From: Catenaria anguillulae PL171
Lineage: Eukaryota; Blastocladiomycota; Blastocladiomycetes; Blastocladiales; Catenariaceae
Assembly: GCA_002102555.1 (NCBI GenBank)
Contig: MCFL01000021.1
Coordinates: 124,001-188,000, forward strand
Reading direction: 5' to 3'
DNA: 64,000 bases
Part shown: positions 1 through 10,640 of the stretch, in pieces
How the letters are laid out: each line of letters starts with the position of its first letter
Numbering within the stretch: position 1 is the first letter of the stretch
Program-made: the position numbers and the translations under genes
The notes under the pieces: generated by a model
Databases searched by the model: none
What the model saw: only the letters and a program-made list of their open reading frames with translations
Told to the model about the DNA's origin: nothing

Positions 1-1248
1 TCGACTGATCCACGTGTCCAACATCAACCTGTCGCCACCATCCAAGATCCAGGCAATGACGGCATGATGTAGGGCGATTGCACGATCTGCGTGGGTTGTT
101 TGTGAGGCGGGAATGTCAAGCTCAATCAAGAGGCGCAAAGCAACAGCCGGACGGAGCCCGCGGCTCCCATCAATCATGGGGAACATGTCAAACGCTGCGT
201 CAGGGGCGTTTTCATGCAAAAATTGACACATGTTCACGATTCGCTCGGCTCTATCACACTCGCACATTGTCTGCCCCATAACATCTTGAACAACGGATCC
301 GCCAAACGACCATGCCGCCAGATCACTTGCGCCAACGTTGCACTTGGACATGACTATGACAAGGGCGGGACTGGACCATTCCACGAGCGAGAGAAGCATA
401 AGGAATATGCCAAGTTCCACTTCAGGATCATCCTGCTCGAGCGGATTCGCCTCTTCAGAATAGAGTTGCCACAAGTTGGTTGTCATGTCCTCGCGATTGT
501 CGAGTGAAAGCATGAACCAATGCGTCAAGGGCGCTCGGGCTGCGAGAACGGCAGGGAGATGGTCGGCGAGGAATGCAAGAGCAAACTCGAAAAGATCGAT
601 TTGTCCAGAGCGAAAAAAGTACATGATGAGGTGCAACGCATGCGGAATCGTGGACCACCACCGATAAATCTTGAATAAGTCTGGCAACACTTGAGTCTTT
701 TCAGACTCGGAGCGATCCTCGAAGTACATCTGCTCCATCAACTGATCCAAGTGCGAAAGCGTCAAGGACAGATGATCCGGTGCTGATAGCTGTTGTTGGG
801 AAATGGAGCGCAAGATTGGCCCGGAACTGGCGAACAAGTAACCTTGAACGAAATCCGGCGAAAGCAGGCTGTCCCTGAATGGCGTTGAGGGCGCCATTTC
901 GGCCGCATACACACGGTCTTGAGGGTGTTGTGGTAGCCGCCGCCGAAGCAAATGGACAAAGTGGACATGCGTAATGTGATGGTAGTCAATGGTCGAGTTG
1001 AGGGCGATGGTCCGCCACTCTTGGAGAAGCAAGGGAGGGATTTCACCCCCGTCAGCGCTTTGGGGCTGCTGGCCAAGAAGAATGTGATTGCGCCACGCCC
1101 ACTGGACGACATTGTGCAATGACATGGAATGCAGTTCCTTGCAAGTCGAGGCGAGGCGTGGCCGTGGGCGAGACAAGGCAGTAACTTGCAGCCACAACTC
1201 CGGGGGTAGGACCTCATGGGCGGATGGCGACGCTGCAAGGGCGGACAT
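1..1248 (-). CDS. F-box-like protein, 3' end beyond the window
   Basis: An uninterrupted reading frame of 416 codons runs from an ATG at 1248 to the left edge without a stop, so the C-terminus is missing. The N-terminus resembles an F-box: residues 12-40 contain LPPELWLQV followed by LASTCKELHSMS, the pattern of a short helical motif that binds Skp1 in SCF ubiquitin ligases. The remainder is helix-rich with many Leu, His and Trp residues and shows no WD40, LRR or kelch pattern that I recognise. Known of the family: F-box proteins choose substrates for ubiquitination. Inferred here: a substrate adaptor of unknown specificity. No intron is needed. The motif is degenerate, so the F-box call is moderate, while the reading frame itself looks convincingly coding. 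Confidence 0.6.
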   Translation of the reverse strand, partial: MSALAASPSAHEVLPPELWLQVTALSRPRPRLASTCKELHSMSLHNVVQWAWRNHILLGQQPQSADGGEIPPLLLQEWRTIALNSTIDYHHITHVHFVHLLRRRLPQHPQDRVYAAEMAPSTPFRDSLLSPDFVQGYLFASSGPILRSISQQQLSAPDHLSLTLSHLDQLMEQMYFEDRSESEKTQVLPDLFKIYRWWSTIPHALHLIMYFFRSGQIDLFEFALAFLADHLPAVLAARAPLTHWFMLSLDNREDMTTNLWQLYSEEANPLEQDDPEVELGIFLMLLSLVEWSSPALVIVMSKCNVGASDLAAWSFGGSVVQDVMGQTMCECDRAERIVNMCQFLHENAPDAAFDMFPMIDGSRGLRPAVALRLLIELDIPASQTTHADRAIALHHAVIAWILDGGDRLMLDTWISR

Positions 1249-1532
1249 GGCGAGACGGCCGACAGGCGGAATCTGGCGGAAGAGAAAATTGCATCGAGTT
1301 TACATGGAGTGGTGCCGATAAAGTGCCTTGAAATGTATATTGCAACCTTGACATGGTTGATGTGCGACATCGGCCACTTTGGCCACTCCGGCAGTCAGTG
1401 GCTCCACGCTCGATCCCATCTGAGTGATCTGACAGGATTTATGAAACAATACTCTGGCAATCTCACCAGACAACATATACAATGCGCCTCTACTAAAAGC
1501 TAACGGACTGCAGTTTGCGTTTTCAAGTCGGC

Positions 1533-2186
1533 CTACCTGCAACAAGACTCAATCAAAGCAACCAACACCGATTCGTTGTGGTACATGACCCGCACCCGAG
1601 CGACAAGCATTTGCTGCAACTTGGACACCGCCAACGCATCTGTTCGAGCAAGCTCCGCCAAAGTGTACGTACCAGCCAGCCCAGGCAGATACGCAACCCC
1701 TGCTCCGCCGCCCGTTGGCAAGGCAAACGGAGGTGTTGTCCGCAATGCCAAACGCGTTGCCTCCAAAATGGACGAAGCCAGCCGGGCCAAGTCTACAAGC
1801 ATCGGATCCATTCCGTCTCGCACGCATTCTGGGACAAACGGCCACGGCATCAATGCAAGCATTTGAATCGGATCTGCACGCACAATGTGACGCAAGTAAT
1901 AAACGTTCGACTTGATCGCATTGTCGCCAACCATGCAAGAAGCAAACCCCGCGGCGGTCGCTGTGTGTTGATGAAGAAAAGCCCCGAGCGCTCGCTGGAA
2001 AGCATGCGGGAGGCAGTCGGGTGGTCTGGGATTGAAATCGGGACAGGCATTGATCCAAATTGTTGACTGAGAGCCATAGTGCGAACTTGGGCTCGATCCT
2101 ATCGGCGCATCGGTTGCGTCATGTTGCCGTGAACTGGATAGGTATGGTAAGAAATCGGCATTGAGTGATCTTTGAGGAGGATCCCT
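1533..2186 (-). CDS. Uncharacterised helical protein, 5' end unresolved
   Basis: A frame open from about 2186 to a stop at 1533 has coding-like composition, including HQHTATAAGFASCMVG and YYLRHIVRADPIQMLALMP. There is no in-frame ATG before position 1934, so either translation starts there (133 residues) or, more likely, an upstream exon is spliced on and I could not find it. I recognise no domain. A GTAGGC donor-like sequence sits exactly at the stop. Splicing over 29 bases there would extend the protein to a stop at 1300, but a simple stop is the safer reading. It lies between the F-box-like gene and the Siz ligase gene, all on the minus strand. It could be the end of another F-box-type protein; nothing proves this. 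Confidence 0.4.
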   Translation of the reverse strand, partial: RDPPQRSLNADFLPYLSSSRQHDATDAPIGSSPSSHYGSQSTIWINACPDFNPRPPDCLPHAFQRALGAFLHQHTATAAGFASCMVGDNAIKSNVYYLRHIVRADPIQMLALMPWPFVPECVRDGMDPMLVDLARLASSILEATRLALRTTPPFALPTGGGAGVAYLPGLAGTYTLAELARTDALAVSKLQQMLVARVRVMYHNESVLVALIESCCR

Positions 2187-2466
2187 TCATGAGTTACGCC
2201 AATGTTCGCGGCTCCGTCATGACGGACCTGACATGGTGGGCTCCGAGCTCGACAGAGGCTTCAGGCGCGCAGCAAGTCACCCTCTCTGCCGCTACACTTC
2301 GCCGCTTGACTCATGGGCAATTGTTCAAGGCATCAACAAAAGTGTATTGACTAGAGAATACAGTGGTCTCTATGCACGCAGCATGCTTATGCATAACTTA
2401 ATGTCGATCCCAGCCAACTTCATTTCACAACCAGCTCACGTTATGTTTCCATGATGACCGCCAAAC

Positions 2467-5400
2467 TTACTTCTTTGGCTTTGCACCTCCATTCCGACTC
2501 GACTCGCCCGACGAACCTCCACGCAACCGACCCATGGCATTTGAAATCGAATCCTCCACATCCTGCTGAGCCCGCGTCAACGGCGCCAGCACCGATTCCA
2601 TATCACGAGCCCTCGGTCGAGCCCTGTAGAGTGTGAGGGAAACACCCGATGCAGCTTGCGCTTGCGCTTGCTGGCCATCCGAAGCGCGGCAAGATGTCCT
2701 GCGATGCCCCGAAACCATGGGAGTCACTTGAGATGTCCTGCGGCTCGGAGGAAGGTAGGGAACACGATCGGATCAGCAAATGCTGTGGCAGATGCTCTCG
2801 CGGCCGCACCCGCGCCGCCTTGTGAACTAGACGCACTTGTCGCGGAACTGGCCGACGAGCTCTTGTGCAACGTGACGGCGGGTGGAGCTGGAGCTGGAAC
2901 TGGTTCGGATCGACGGCGCGTGGGAGCAAAGGGCGCAATCGGGAGAGGGTTTTTCTGTTTCAAGGCGGCTCGGGGCGCGCGATCCGCGACGAACGATGTT
3001 GAACTATCCATTATAGGCGTGGTTGCGACAAACTGACTGCGGCCAGCGCGCGTGGACGTGGACGTGGACGCACTCAGCGTGGACGCGGACGCGGATGGCC
3101 GCATGCCGAGACCCGGGATGATAATGGTGGGGCCGGTCGCCAGGCGTGAAGCTGGATTTGGAACAGGTGCGTCTTGCTTTTCGATGTGCCAGAAATATGC
3201 ACCGCTAGTATGCCGGCGCGTGGCTGGAACGGTTCCCTCCACAGCTGCCGCCGGTGCCGATGAGGTGAAATTGGATCTTGGGCGCGGCAATTTGTTCAAG
3301 GGATTGGCATGACGTCCGTCGCCCGAGTCCGATGACGACGCCTTTGACTTGCTGCTGGAGCCGGGATTGGACAGCGCCACAAGGCTGCGAGCGCTTTTGT
3401 CGGTACTTGCCTTTGGCTTGGAGGTAGAAGACGAGGCACTGGAAGTGGTTACCGATGAGGCCGTTGAAGCCGAGGAATCCGAGGATGCACCGAATGACCT
3501 TGATCTCCAACTTGGGAAGATAGGTGGAGGACCATCCAGACCGCCAATAATGAGCGCCTCGGGAGCCTCACGACCTAGATGTCCCAACTGCACAGTCCGT
3601 GTGCTTGGTTGACGACTCTTATACACAATAACGCCTGGTGGCAGGGCCTTGTCGGCTTGGCTCGATTCGTCGTCCGATGCCGATAGAGGCATACGAATAG
3701 CATCTGCACGCCGCTTGCTGTTCCGACTGGTCAATTGTCCCGCGCCGGCAGTTTTTTGCTGCTGCTGCTGCTGCTGCTCCAGCCTCGCACGAAGCAGGGC
3801 ATTGTCGCGCTCGAGCTGCTCGATGTGACGCTGCACTGCATCTCGATCGGCTTGTGCGGCAGTCGCGGCCGCGGGAGAGGTTAATGCAGGCGGACCTCGG
3901 CTGGTTGTGGTTCTGTCAACCAAAGCCTCAGCTTCTTGCTCGAGATCGTGGAGGAGTTGGGCAATACTCCTGATGAGTGTCTTGGGTGATTGCGGTGGCG
4001 GCGTCTATGAAAAGCTCCCAGTGAAAGATGCACAACGTTGGTAAATCCAGAGTATACAATACAATACGATCCGGGGATGAGGGATGCGTGAAAATGAAGA
4101 GACAAAAACGGGATAGTGGACAAGTCAGGTCAATGGGTGGGTAGGGAATGCTCGGGTAGCGCACAGGCAACCAGAAAGGAAGCGAGGAAGCGAGGGCTCG
4201 GATTCACAAATCACAAAATGGTAATCTGTACCTGCGCGCTTCCACCGCCTGCCGACGGCGCTGGTTCTTTGCCTGCCTCCTGTTCTGCACCGCCACCCAC
4301 ACTTGCGGCCCCAGCCCCGAATCCCGGTCCTGCCTGTGTTGTTGCACCAGCTGCTCCCGCGCCACCAAGCAGCGACGGTCCCGGAACCTTTTCCACATCC
4401 ATCTCGTCAACATTGCCATCTCCATCACCAATCACATTCCTTCGCCGCCGCTTATGCGGCGACATTCTGACCATGGCATCGTTCTCTTCATCGTCATCCG
4501 ACACGGCCGACCGCGGGCGGCGCAACGACGACGATAGCCGCCCCGGCGAGCTTGGAACGTGCGGCGGCGGCGGCAGCCGCGGATCTGGCGGGTCAGATGA
4601 TTCGCCGCCACGTTGACCATTGGAGTTGTCCGGGGCAGGCGGTGGCGGAGTGGGTGTCGGCACGGGCGGAGGTGGCGGCGGCGTCGAGAGAGGCCGCGCA
4701 ACCGTGAGTGAGTCATCGTCCGAATCGGACATGAGATCCACCACCTCGGACGGGCCCGAGGTGGCCGCAGCAGCGGCAGGCGTACTTGTGCGCACCACGG
4801 GCCGTGTGCGCTGGCGCCGTACAACAGGGACCGCGGGCCCGTCGTCGTCGGAATCCAAGAGCTCGACGACAATGCGGTCTGTTGGTGCGGGTGTGGATGA
4901 CGATGCGCGACTGGACCGTGACGCCACAATCAGCGCAGGCGACGACGCACGCGTGGACGATGAGGATGCTGTCGAGTTGAGAACCATGGGCGAAGAGTCG
5001 CGACTCGGTTGCCTGGATGCCGGTTTCGAGAGCGGCGACACGAGACGTTTCGGAGCGGGTACTGGCGCTGGCTTGGATCCAGGAATCACCCATTTGCCCG
5101 AAACGTGCTCCAGCTGCACCTGCTCCACATCCTGCCCAACCTTGCCCAACATGTCTGCAAAGTGCTCGTCGACCCGTAACCGCTCCAGCACGGGCATTGC
5201 CACCAGCACATTGGGCTTGCGCCGCTCTGCCCTGAGCCGGTCCATGAGCTTGGAGCCCAGCGGCTCGGCAAACACGCGGTCAAAGTCCATAGTGTCTGGC
5301 AGCGACCCAACCTCGTGGTTGCAGTGCGGGCAAGTGTAGGTAGGTGTTTGTGCATTTTGGCGCAGAAAGGTCAGGGCGTCACAGCAGTCAGCGTGTTTGC

Positions 5401-6719
5401 ACGAGGTGGAGCGGAGCGGGGTGGTGATGCGGGTCATGAGGACAGGGTCCATGACGGCCACTTTGATGTCGAGGTCGAAATCGTCGTCGTCGTCGTCTTC
5501 GTCCTTTGGTTTGTTGGCCGCTTGAACTATGGGGCAATGTTGGAATGTAAGTCGTGGTTTGCGTGCGACAGGGAATAAAAAGCAACAAATGTACTCTCTG
5601 CGATGCGCTCAGCGATACTCGCCCGCCGAATCTTGTCGAGCACTTGTTCTGGCGTAAACTGGCGCACGACCGCCACCAAGCCAATGAGCGACGTACTTGG
5701 ACTGACTTGTGTGGTGATGCCAACCGTCTGTATGCTGGTGTCCTTGCGTGCATTTGCCGTCAACAAAATCGGATGCACCTTGTCGGCCTTTCCCTTGTCA
5801 ATCAAGTAACTCGGGTTCTTGTGAAACTTGATTTGTGTTCCATTGACGGCCACGGACGACATGAGCCGCGACTCGAGCAGCGCATAGCACGGACTGCTCA
5901 GCGAAGAGCCACTCTTACCGGCCGGTCCACTCCGGATGGTGTGCTTTGCCGACAAGTAGAGTGCATCCTGGTACGTGACGAGCAACGCCAAATGCACCGC
6001 TCCGGGTTCCTCCATCAACAAGCGTACTTCGGAATGGCCCAGCTTGAAATCGATGCAATCGGCCATGTTGCCCGCACTCAGCTTACGCATGGCCAATGGG
6101 GTCACCAGCTCATAGTAAGGGTCGATGCGAAACTTGCACTCGGCCATGCCGACGGTTCCCCAGGGCGTTTCAATCATGCTGGCGCCGCGTTGCGGGACGG
6201 GCGCCGCGGCAGCACGTTGAATGCTTGCGAGCCGTTCTTGCAACGAGGTGGGCGCGTGGCCAATCAAAGAGTGTGGCGGCGGTGGGGGCGGGCGCAGGGC
6301 GGCCTGCGGGTTGGCGGCACGCAGCCGTTGGGCATGCCAAGAGGTGTAATCGGCGACGAGTGCTTCAATGGGCAGGTTCTGGAGGCGATGGGGCCCCGCA
6401 CAGTTGGCGGCGGCGGTCGTGAGTTGGACAAGGCGGGTGCGCAGCTCCTGTGGGTCGTTGGCGGCTTGGTCAAAGTGGGACTGGAGGGTGTCGATGAATT
6501 GCGGTTTGTTGCCGCGGACGTAGAGGCGCAGTTGGTTGGTGAGTGCCTTGAGGTCGGCGAGCAGGGCGTTGCTGATGGCATTGCGCAGCGACTGTTGCGA
6601 GCAGAGGCCAGGGAACGAGGGAGTGAGTCGCTGGCGGGCTGAGTGGAGGAGCCGAGCGAGATGGGGCATTCAAAACCTGTGTATCATATCCATACCTGTC
6701 GGTTGGTAACATAGGACAT
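2467..6719 (-). CDS. Siz/PIAS-type SUMO E3 ligase
   Basis: Five exons read from high to low coordinate: 6719-6696, 6591-5595, 5526-4232, 4004-2766 and 2670-2467. They sum to 1253 codons (1252 residues plus stop). In order the protein has a SAP DNA-binding motif near the N-terminus (LLADLKALTNQLRLYVRGNK), a PINIT domain around ECKFRIDPYYELVTPL, and an SP-RING zinc finger with Cys/His ligands in STSCKHADCCDAL and YTCPHCNHEV. Two acidic SUMO-interacting motifs follow (VVELLDSDDD and VVDLMSDSDDD). The C-terminal half is low-complexity Ser/Pro/Thr with a coiled coil containing polyglutamine. Known of the family: the SP-RING recruits SUMO-charged Ubc9 and the SAP/PINIT parts direct nuclear targets. 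The start choice rests on an eight-codon first exon (MSYVTNRQ) that splices in phase; an ATG at 6669 is the alternative. The last intron could instead be 29 bases (2699-2727). The C-terminus is much longer than in yeast Siz1. Confidence 0.85.
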
Positions 6720-7198
6720 TGTGGTGCGATGGTGCCGTTGGTGCCTGCAGACCTGGTCGCTGGTCGCTTGGCCGACACAAGTTTGCGGGATGGCGTTGAC
6801 GGGACAAGGGAAAAGGCCGAGCGGAACTGGAAATGGAGATGCTCGAAGTTGGGTCAAGGCAGTCAGAATGGGCTACTGGCCATTCACAATTGAACAGGAG
6901 TGAGGGTCGAATTCCAACGGGGGATTAAAATCGATGTTGCAATTGGTGAGACAATGTGAACCATTTGCGCGGTTTGAGATCGGCACAACCCGTCGATCGC
7001 AGTTTGCCATTGTACAATTTACAATCACGATGCATGTGGAAGATGTATATAGCTCGATGCTATGATTGATTATTTATATGGGCAGCGAAACGAGGTGATG
7101 TGTAATCAACAAAGCTTGGTATGTGCTGGGGGTAGGGGTAAGAGGAGAGCGGACAAGAATAAGACACAATGGGTAAATGAACATGCACACAGTCAAAC

Positions 7199-8308
7199 TC
7201 AGGACGAGGATGATGACGACTGCAACCACCCGAGCACACCTGTTGCAGCTGCGGGCTTTGGCGACTGCACACCACCACCACTTGCTTGACTCTGGCTGCT
7301 GCCCATGCTCGAATCCGACCCATATCCGGCCAACACCTGTCCTCTTGCTGAGCTCAACGGGGCATATGCCAACTGTGGCGACGCCCCACTCACTGGATCA
7401 ATCCCTGACGTGGATGCAATCAATGCTTGTTGTCCCTGAGCAGGTGTATCAGGTGCAGGATACTCGATGGCGTCCTGGTGCGCCACCTCGGCATAACTCG
7501 GGGCATTCTTGTACGCCACGGCGGCCTGCGTCACTGCACTCAAACTTGTCAGCAGCGCCCCGCCGACTTTTTGATGCACCTGGTACTGCCGATCCACATC
7601 AATGGCCTTGGTGACACTGGCCTTGCCCAAGGCCACAAGCTTGTCGCGCAACTTGTACGTCTGGTCGAGCTGCTGCAACGACTTGAACCCACGGGTCACG
7701 GCGCCCGTCACGGCGTCGGGGATGGGCGATTGTTTGAGTGCGACGGCACCTTGCACGGCAGCCGTGATGATGGTGTCCGAAAGTGTGGGCGGTGGGTGGG
7801 GATGCATGATTGGAGGCGGCGGGTTTGCATACGGGTACGGGTACGGGTACGTCGTGTGCGTGTGTGGGAATGGGGCGGGCGTGGGTCCCGGTCCCAAAAC
7901 AACAACGGGGTAGCCGGCGGCATGTGCATTGGGGGTTGGTGCGGCAGAGGCGACCGGGTAGGATCCAACGGGTGCGCCGTCGGGCGAAAAGACCGGGTAC
8001 TGGCCCGTTGCCCTGGCAAGCTTGTCGACGAGGAGCAGCAGCTTTGCCTGGAGGTCGAGCTTGTGCTGGTGCGGAATGGCGGTTGGGTGGTGGATTGGCA
8101 GGGCAAAGAGGAGCGAGTCGATGCCGGCGACAAAGAGGTCGAGCGAGGCGAGCTGATTGCCGCGGGCGTCCTCGTCGGCGGCGCGGCGCACCAGGTAGAG
8201 GCCAGAGTCGAGCGAGGCGCGGTTCATGGTGCCCGTTCCAGTTCCAGGTCCCGTGGCAGTGGCAGGCGCAGGGTGTGCAGGCTGAGCAGGCGACATTGTT
8301 GATGGCAT
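7199..8308 (-). CDS. MIT-domain protein
   Basis: A single-exon frame. After a Pro/Thr/Gly-rich start, residues roughly 30-100 form an MIT-like helical bundle with LYLVRRAADEDARGN, LASLDLFVAGIDSLLFAL and KLDLQAKLLLLVDKLARATG. This resembles the three-helix module of Vps4, spastin and related proteins that bind ESCRT-III tails or microtubules. A Pro/Tyr-rich linker follows (YPYPYPYANPPPP, from a GGGTAC repeat), then a helical region, TLSDTIITAAVQGAVALKQ to LTSLSAVTQAAVAYK, typical of a senescence/spartin-like segment, and a Ser/Gly tail. MIT plus such a C-terminal segment suggests a spartin-like endosome or lipid-droplet adaptor, but this is an inference. Starts at 8362, 8308 or 8296 are possible; a TATA-like site just upstream makes 8362 too close to the likely transcription start. 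Confidence 0.6.
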   Translation of the reverse strand: MPSTMSPAQPAHPAPATATGPGTGTGTMNRASLDSGLYLVRRAADEDARGNQLASLDLFVAGIDSLLFALPIHHPTAIPHQHKLDLQAKLLLLVDKLARATGQYPVFSPDGAPVGSYPVASAAPTPNAHAAGYPVVVLGPGPTPAPFPHTHTTYPYPYPYANPPPPIMHPHPPPTLSDTIITAAVQGAVALKQSPIPDAVTGAVTRGFKSLQQLDQTYKLRDKLVALGKASVTKAIDVDRQYQVHQKVGGALLTSLSAVTQAAVAYKNAPSYAEVAHQDAIEYPAPDTPAQGQQALIASTSGIDPVSGASPQLAYAPLSSARGQVLAGYGSDSSMGSSQSQASGGGVQSPKPAAATGVLGWLQSSSSSS

Positions 8309-8393
8309 AGTGTTGTAGCGAGGATTTACATATACATGTGAAGATGGAGAGGAGAGTGCCATGTAAACAGCATGTGGGTCTTGGTCGTCTTTA

Positions 8394-8405
8394 TGTATTT
8401 ATACG
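8394..8405 (-). promoter_or_regulatory. TATA-like element of the MIT-domain gene
   Basis: On the minus strand the sequence reads CGTATAAATACA, a good TATA box, about 90 bases upstream of the chosen start at 8308 and about 35 upstream of the first possible ATG at 8362. It supports use of one of the internal start codons. Confidence 0.45.
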
Positions 8406-8677
8406 GTGTGCGTCCAGAGGGATCGTATGTTCTTAAGTAGGTAAATACATGCAACCATATCACTCAATGATGTCACTCCGGTTTTCGTGCGTGCTTGAAA
8501 ACATGAACGTGTGCCTGCTGCCTCGTGCATGCGCCGACGCCGGGTTTGGAACGCCCTCTGATGTCTCTCGAGTCCCGATCCATCACCAATATGGATTTAT
8601 CATATTTACCAATCTTGGAAATCATCGATCATGAGTAGGTAGTCAGGAACTGAAGCCATCCCAAAATCGCGGCTCGG

Positions 8678-8981
8678 CGCCCTTACTTTCAAGTGTGCAC
8701 ACGCCATCGGCGGTACCGACACCGAAAATGCACTGTTCAACGACGCCAATCATGCAAAGCGCCGCGGCAGGCGGCTACAGCTGCAGTGGCGAATCAGCCT
8801 CGTCGCTCATGGATGTTTCAAGTGAGTCGGATGCATGGAGCGGCAAATGGACCAGCAGGCACAGCCGACAGGGTCGAGGAGGAGCTGAGGATGGGTTGTT
8901 GCGGTGGGTGGGAATCGGGCGCCAGCAAGAACGTACAGGAGGAGGACGGACAGGTGGGTTACTGTTTCCCAGCACGCCAAC
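8678..8981 (+). pseudogene. Inverted partial copy of the 3' end of the RABL3-like GTPase gene
   Basis: This segment closely matches the reverse complement of 16046-16325. Shared stretches include CACTTGAAAGCAAG read in the other strand, the block encoding ESASSLMDVSSE, and the ending encoding GGRTGGLLFPSTPT. Matching breaks off abruptly at both ends. The copy carries small insertions relative to the source; the first two are multiples of three (yielding SVHTPSAVPTPKM against SVHTPSVPTPKM), later ones shift the frame and then restore it. An open frame of 97 codons (8695-8988) survives, but no GTPase domain or start context accompanies it. I read it as a dead duplicate fragment; a small expressed gene cannot be excluded. 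Confidence 0.7.
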
Positions 8982-9887
8982 CAGGTGAATTCCGGGTGAA
9001 TGTATGTCCATGAACAAGTAAATAGTATGCATGGACATTGATATTGACATTGACGCGGGCGATTCGCTTCGGAAACAGAGTGTGTGTGTCAATTGCATGC
9101 CTCGTCTCTCGTTGCCATCCACATGTGTCATGGCCAAGGCTCCCAAAGGATGTCAGTTCAGGGTACCTACATAAGTCCGACTTTCCAATATGTATGTAAC
9201 GCATGGGAACGAAACGACAGACAAAACCGGAACAACAAGAGCAAGAAAATGGGCGGTTCTGGACGGCCAGCACCGACATGCATAACAAAGCAAGGGAGGT
9301 TGACAGAAGAAAAGCCACGGCGCTACACAAGACACAATCGGAGGAAAACGTGGCCGTAGCCGTTAGTCAATCTGAACATGGCTCATTGAGAAAAGAAAAA
9401 CGACCCGTGTAAATAAGCGTAAGCGTAAAGAATCAGCGACGGAATCAGGAATGGGAGTGAAAAAAAAAAGAGCGAGATGCTCGGACCAGCGAACAAGTAC
9501 TTCCTCAAATGACAGCACCAATGTTTTCCACTTTTCCGTCAAGAAAAGCGGAAATGGACAGGGGACCCACTCGGTGTCAGTGAGCCCTTTTGCCCGATCC
9601 AACTGCGACCAAGAAACTACCGTGTGCCCTCGGGATGGAGCCCTTTGGGATGGAATGGAGGGAGCGGGCATGAGGGACACACTGGGATGGTAGTTTGCGG
9701 CAAGCAGAGGGAACATGGGTGCTACAGAGTGAATTTGGCATTGACGTGTGGAGATAGAGGGGGTACGGCAGGGCTGTTTGTCACGTCGCCCACGACTACC
9801 AGAAAACGGTAGGCTCACATGTCCTCTACCTTCCAACGCCAGACGAGTCGCGGTCCGATCGAATGGGACGGGCGGGATGGGAACATG

Positions 9888-9917
9888 GGATGGATGGATG
9901 AATGGATGGATGATGGG
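9888..9917. repeat. GGAT simple repeat
   Basis: Imperfect run of GGAT/GAAT units (GGGATGGATGGATGAATGG and onward) in a noncoding stretch. Confidence 0.8.
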
Positions 9918-10414
9918 ATTCTGATATCATGAATGAATCCAGTGCTGGCGAGAGGACGTACACCAAAGGCCGGTGGTGGGTGATAAATGCGTGCACATGG
10001 CGGTTTAGCGCCAATAATGCATGTGGGACTCGAAGGTTGCAGAGGTGTCGGAAATTGCTGCGTCGGGCCGTGTGCAAATATTAATAGATGCATGGACCAA
10101 GAAAGGTGAATGTGAGCTGGCTTGGGTCGAGTCTGCTGGGGTGGACCGAGTACATATGTATGTCAGAGACTTGCCAGAGTCTGAAAACCGATGCGCCCGG
10201 GGGAGGAGGAACATACAGCTGCATCATGTCGTGATCTCTTTGACAGCTTTGTCCGCATTTTTCATCAGTCTTGGCTCCGGGCTCAAGAAACAAACAAAGA
10301 ACACTCTACCGCTGTTCCTGTTGTCTCCCAACGTCCGACTTGCCGAGCGGCCCCGCACAGTTATCCACATTCTTGAGCTGCTTCTGACACTTGTACAACA
10401 AGAACAAGACAATG

Positions 10415-10432
10415 AGCAAGCAAGCAAGCAAG
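10415..10432. repeat. AGCA simple repeat
   Basis: AGCAAGCAAGCAAGCAAG, a short tetranucleotide repeat in the unassigned stretch. Confidence 0.8.
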
Positions 10433-10600
10433 AATGGCAAGCGATCGAGCACAGAGTGAATGAACGATGGCCCTGCCTCGCAATGCAGCGCTCCAGCTAC
10501 CCACAAGAGCTGAAGAGGCACGATGACGATGACGCATTGACGCGTCAAGCGCTCGCGACACGCAAGTCTCCATCGCGCTCGCGCAACACAACGCTGCGCG

Positions 10601-10640
10601 CTTGTTGCTTGTTGCTTGTTGCTTGCAACTTGCTGCTTGT
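10601..10640. repeat. CTTGTTG tandem repeat
   Basis: Three exact heptamer units (CTTGTTGCTTGTTGCTTGTT) followed by degenerate units ending in CTTGCTGCTTG. Noncoding. Confidence 0.8.

Noticed and set aside
1508-1536. 29-base intron at the end of the gene at 1533-2186
   Set aside because: It fits phase and GT..AG, but a stop codon at the same place gives a simpler end, and no other well-supported intron here is that short.
2699-2727. 29-base intron in the Siz/PIAS gene
   Set aside because: A 95-base intron (2671-2765) gives equally good phase with a normal size, so an ultrashort intron class is not supported.
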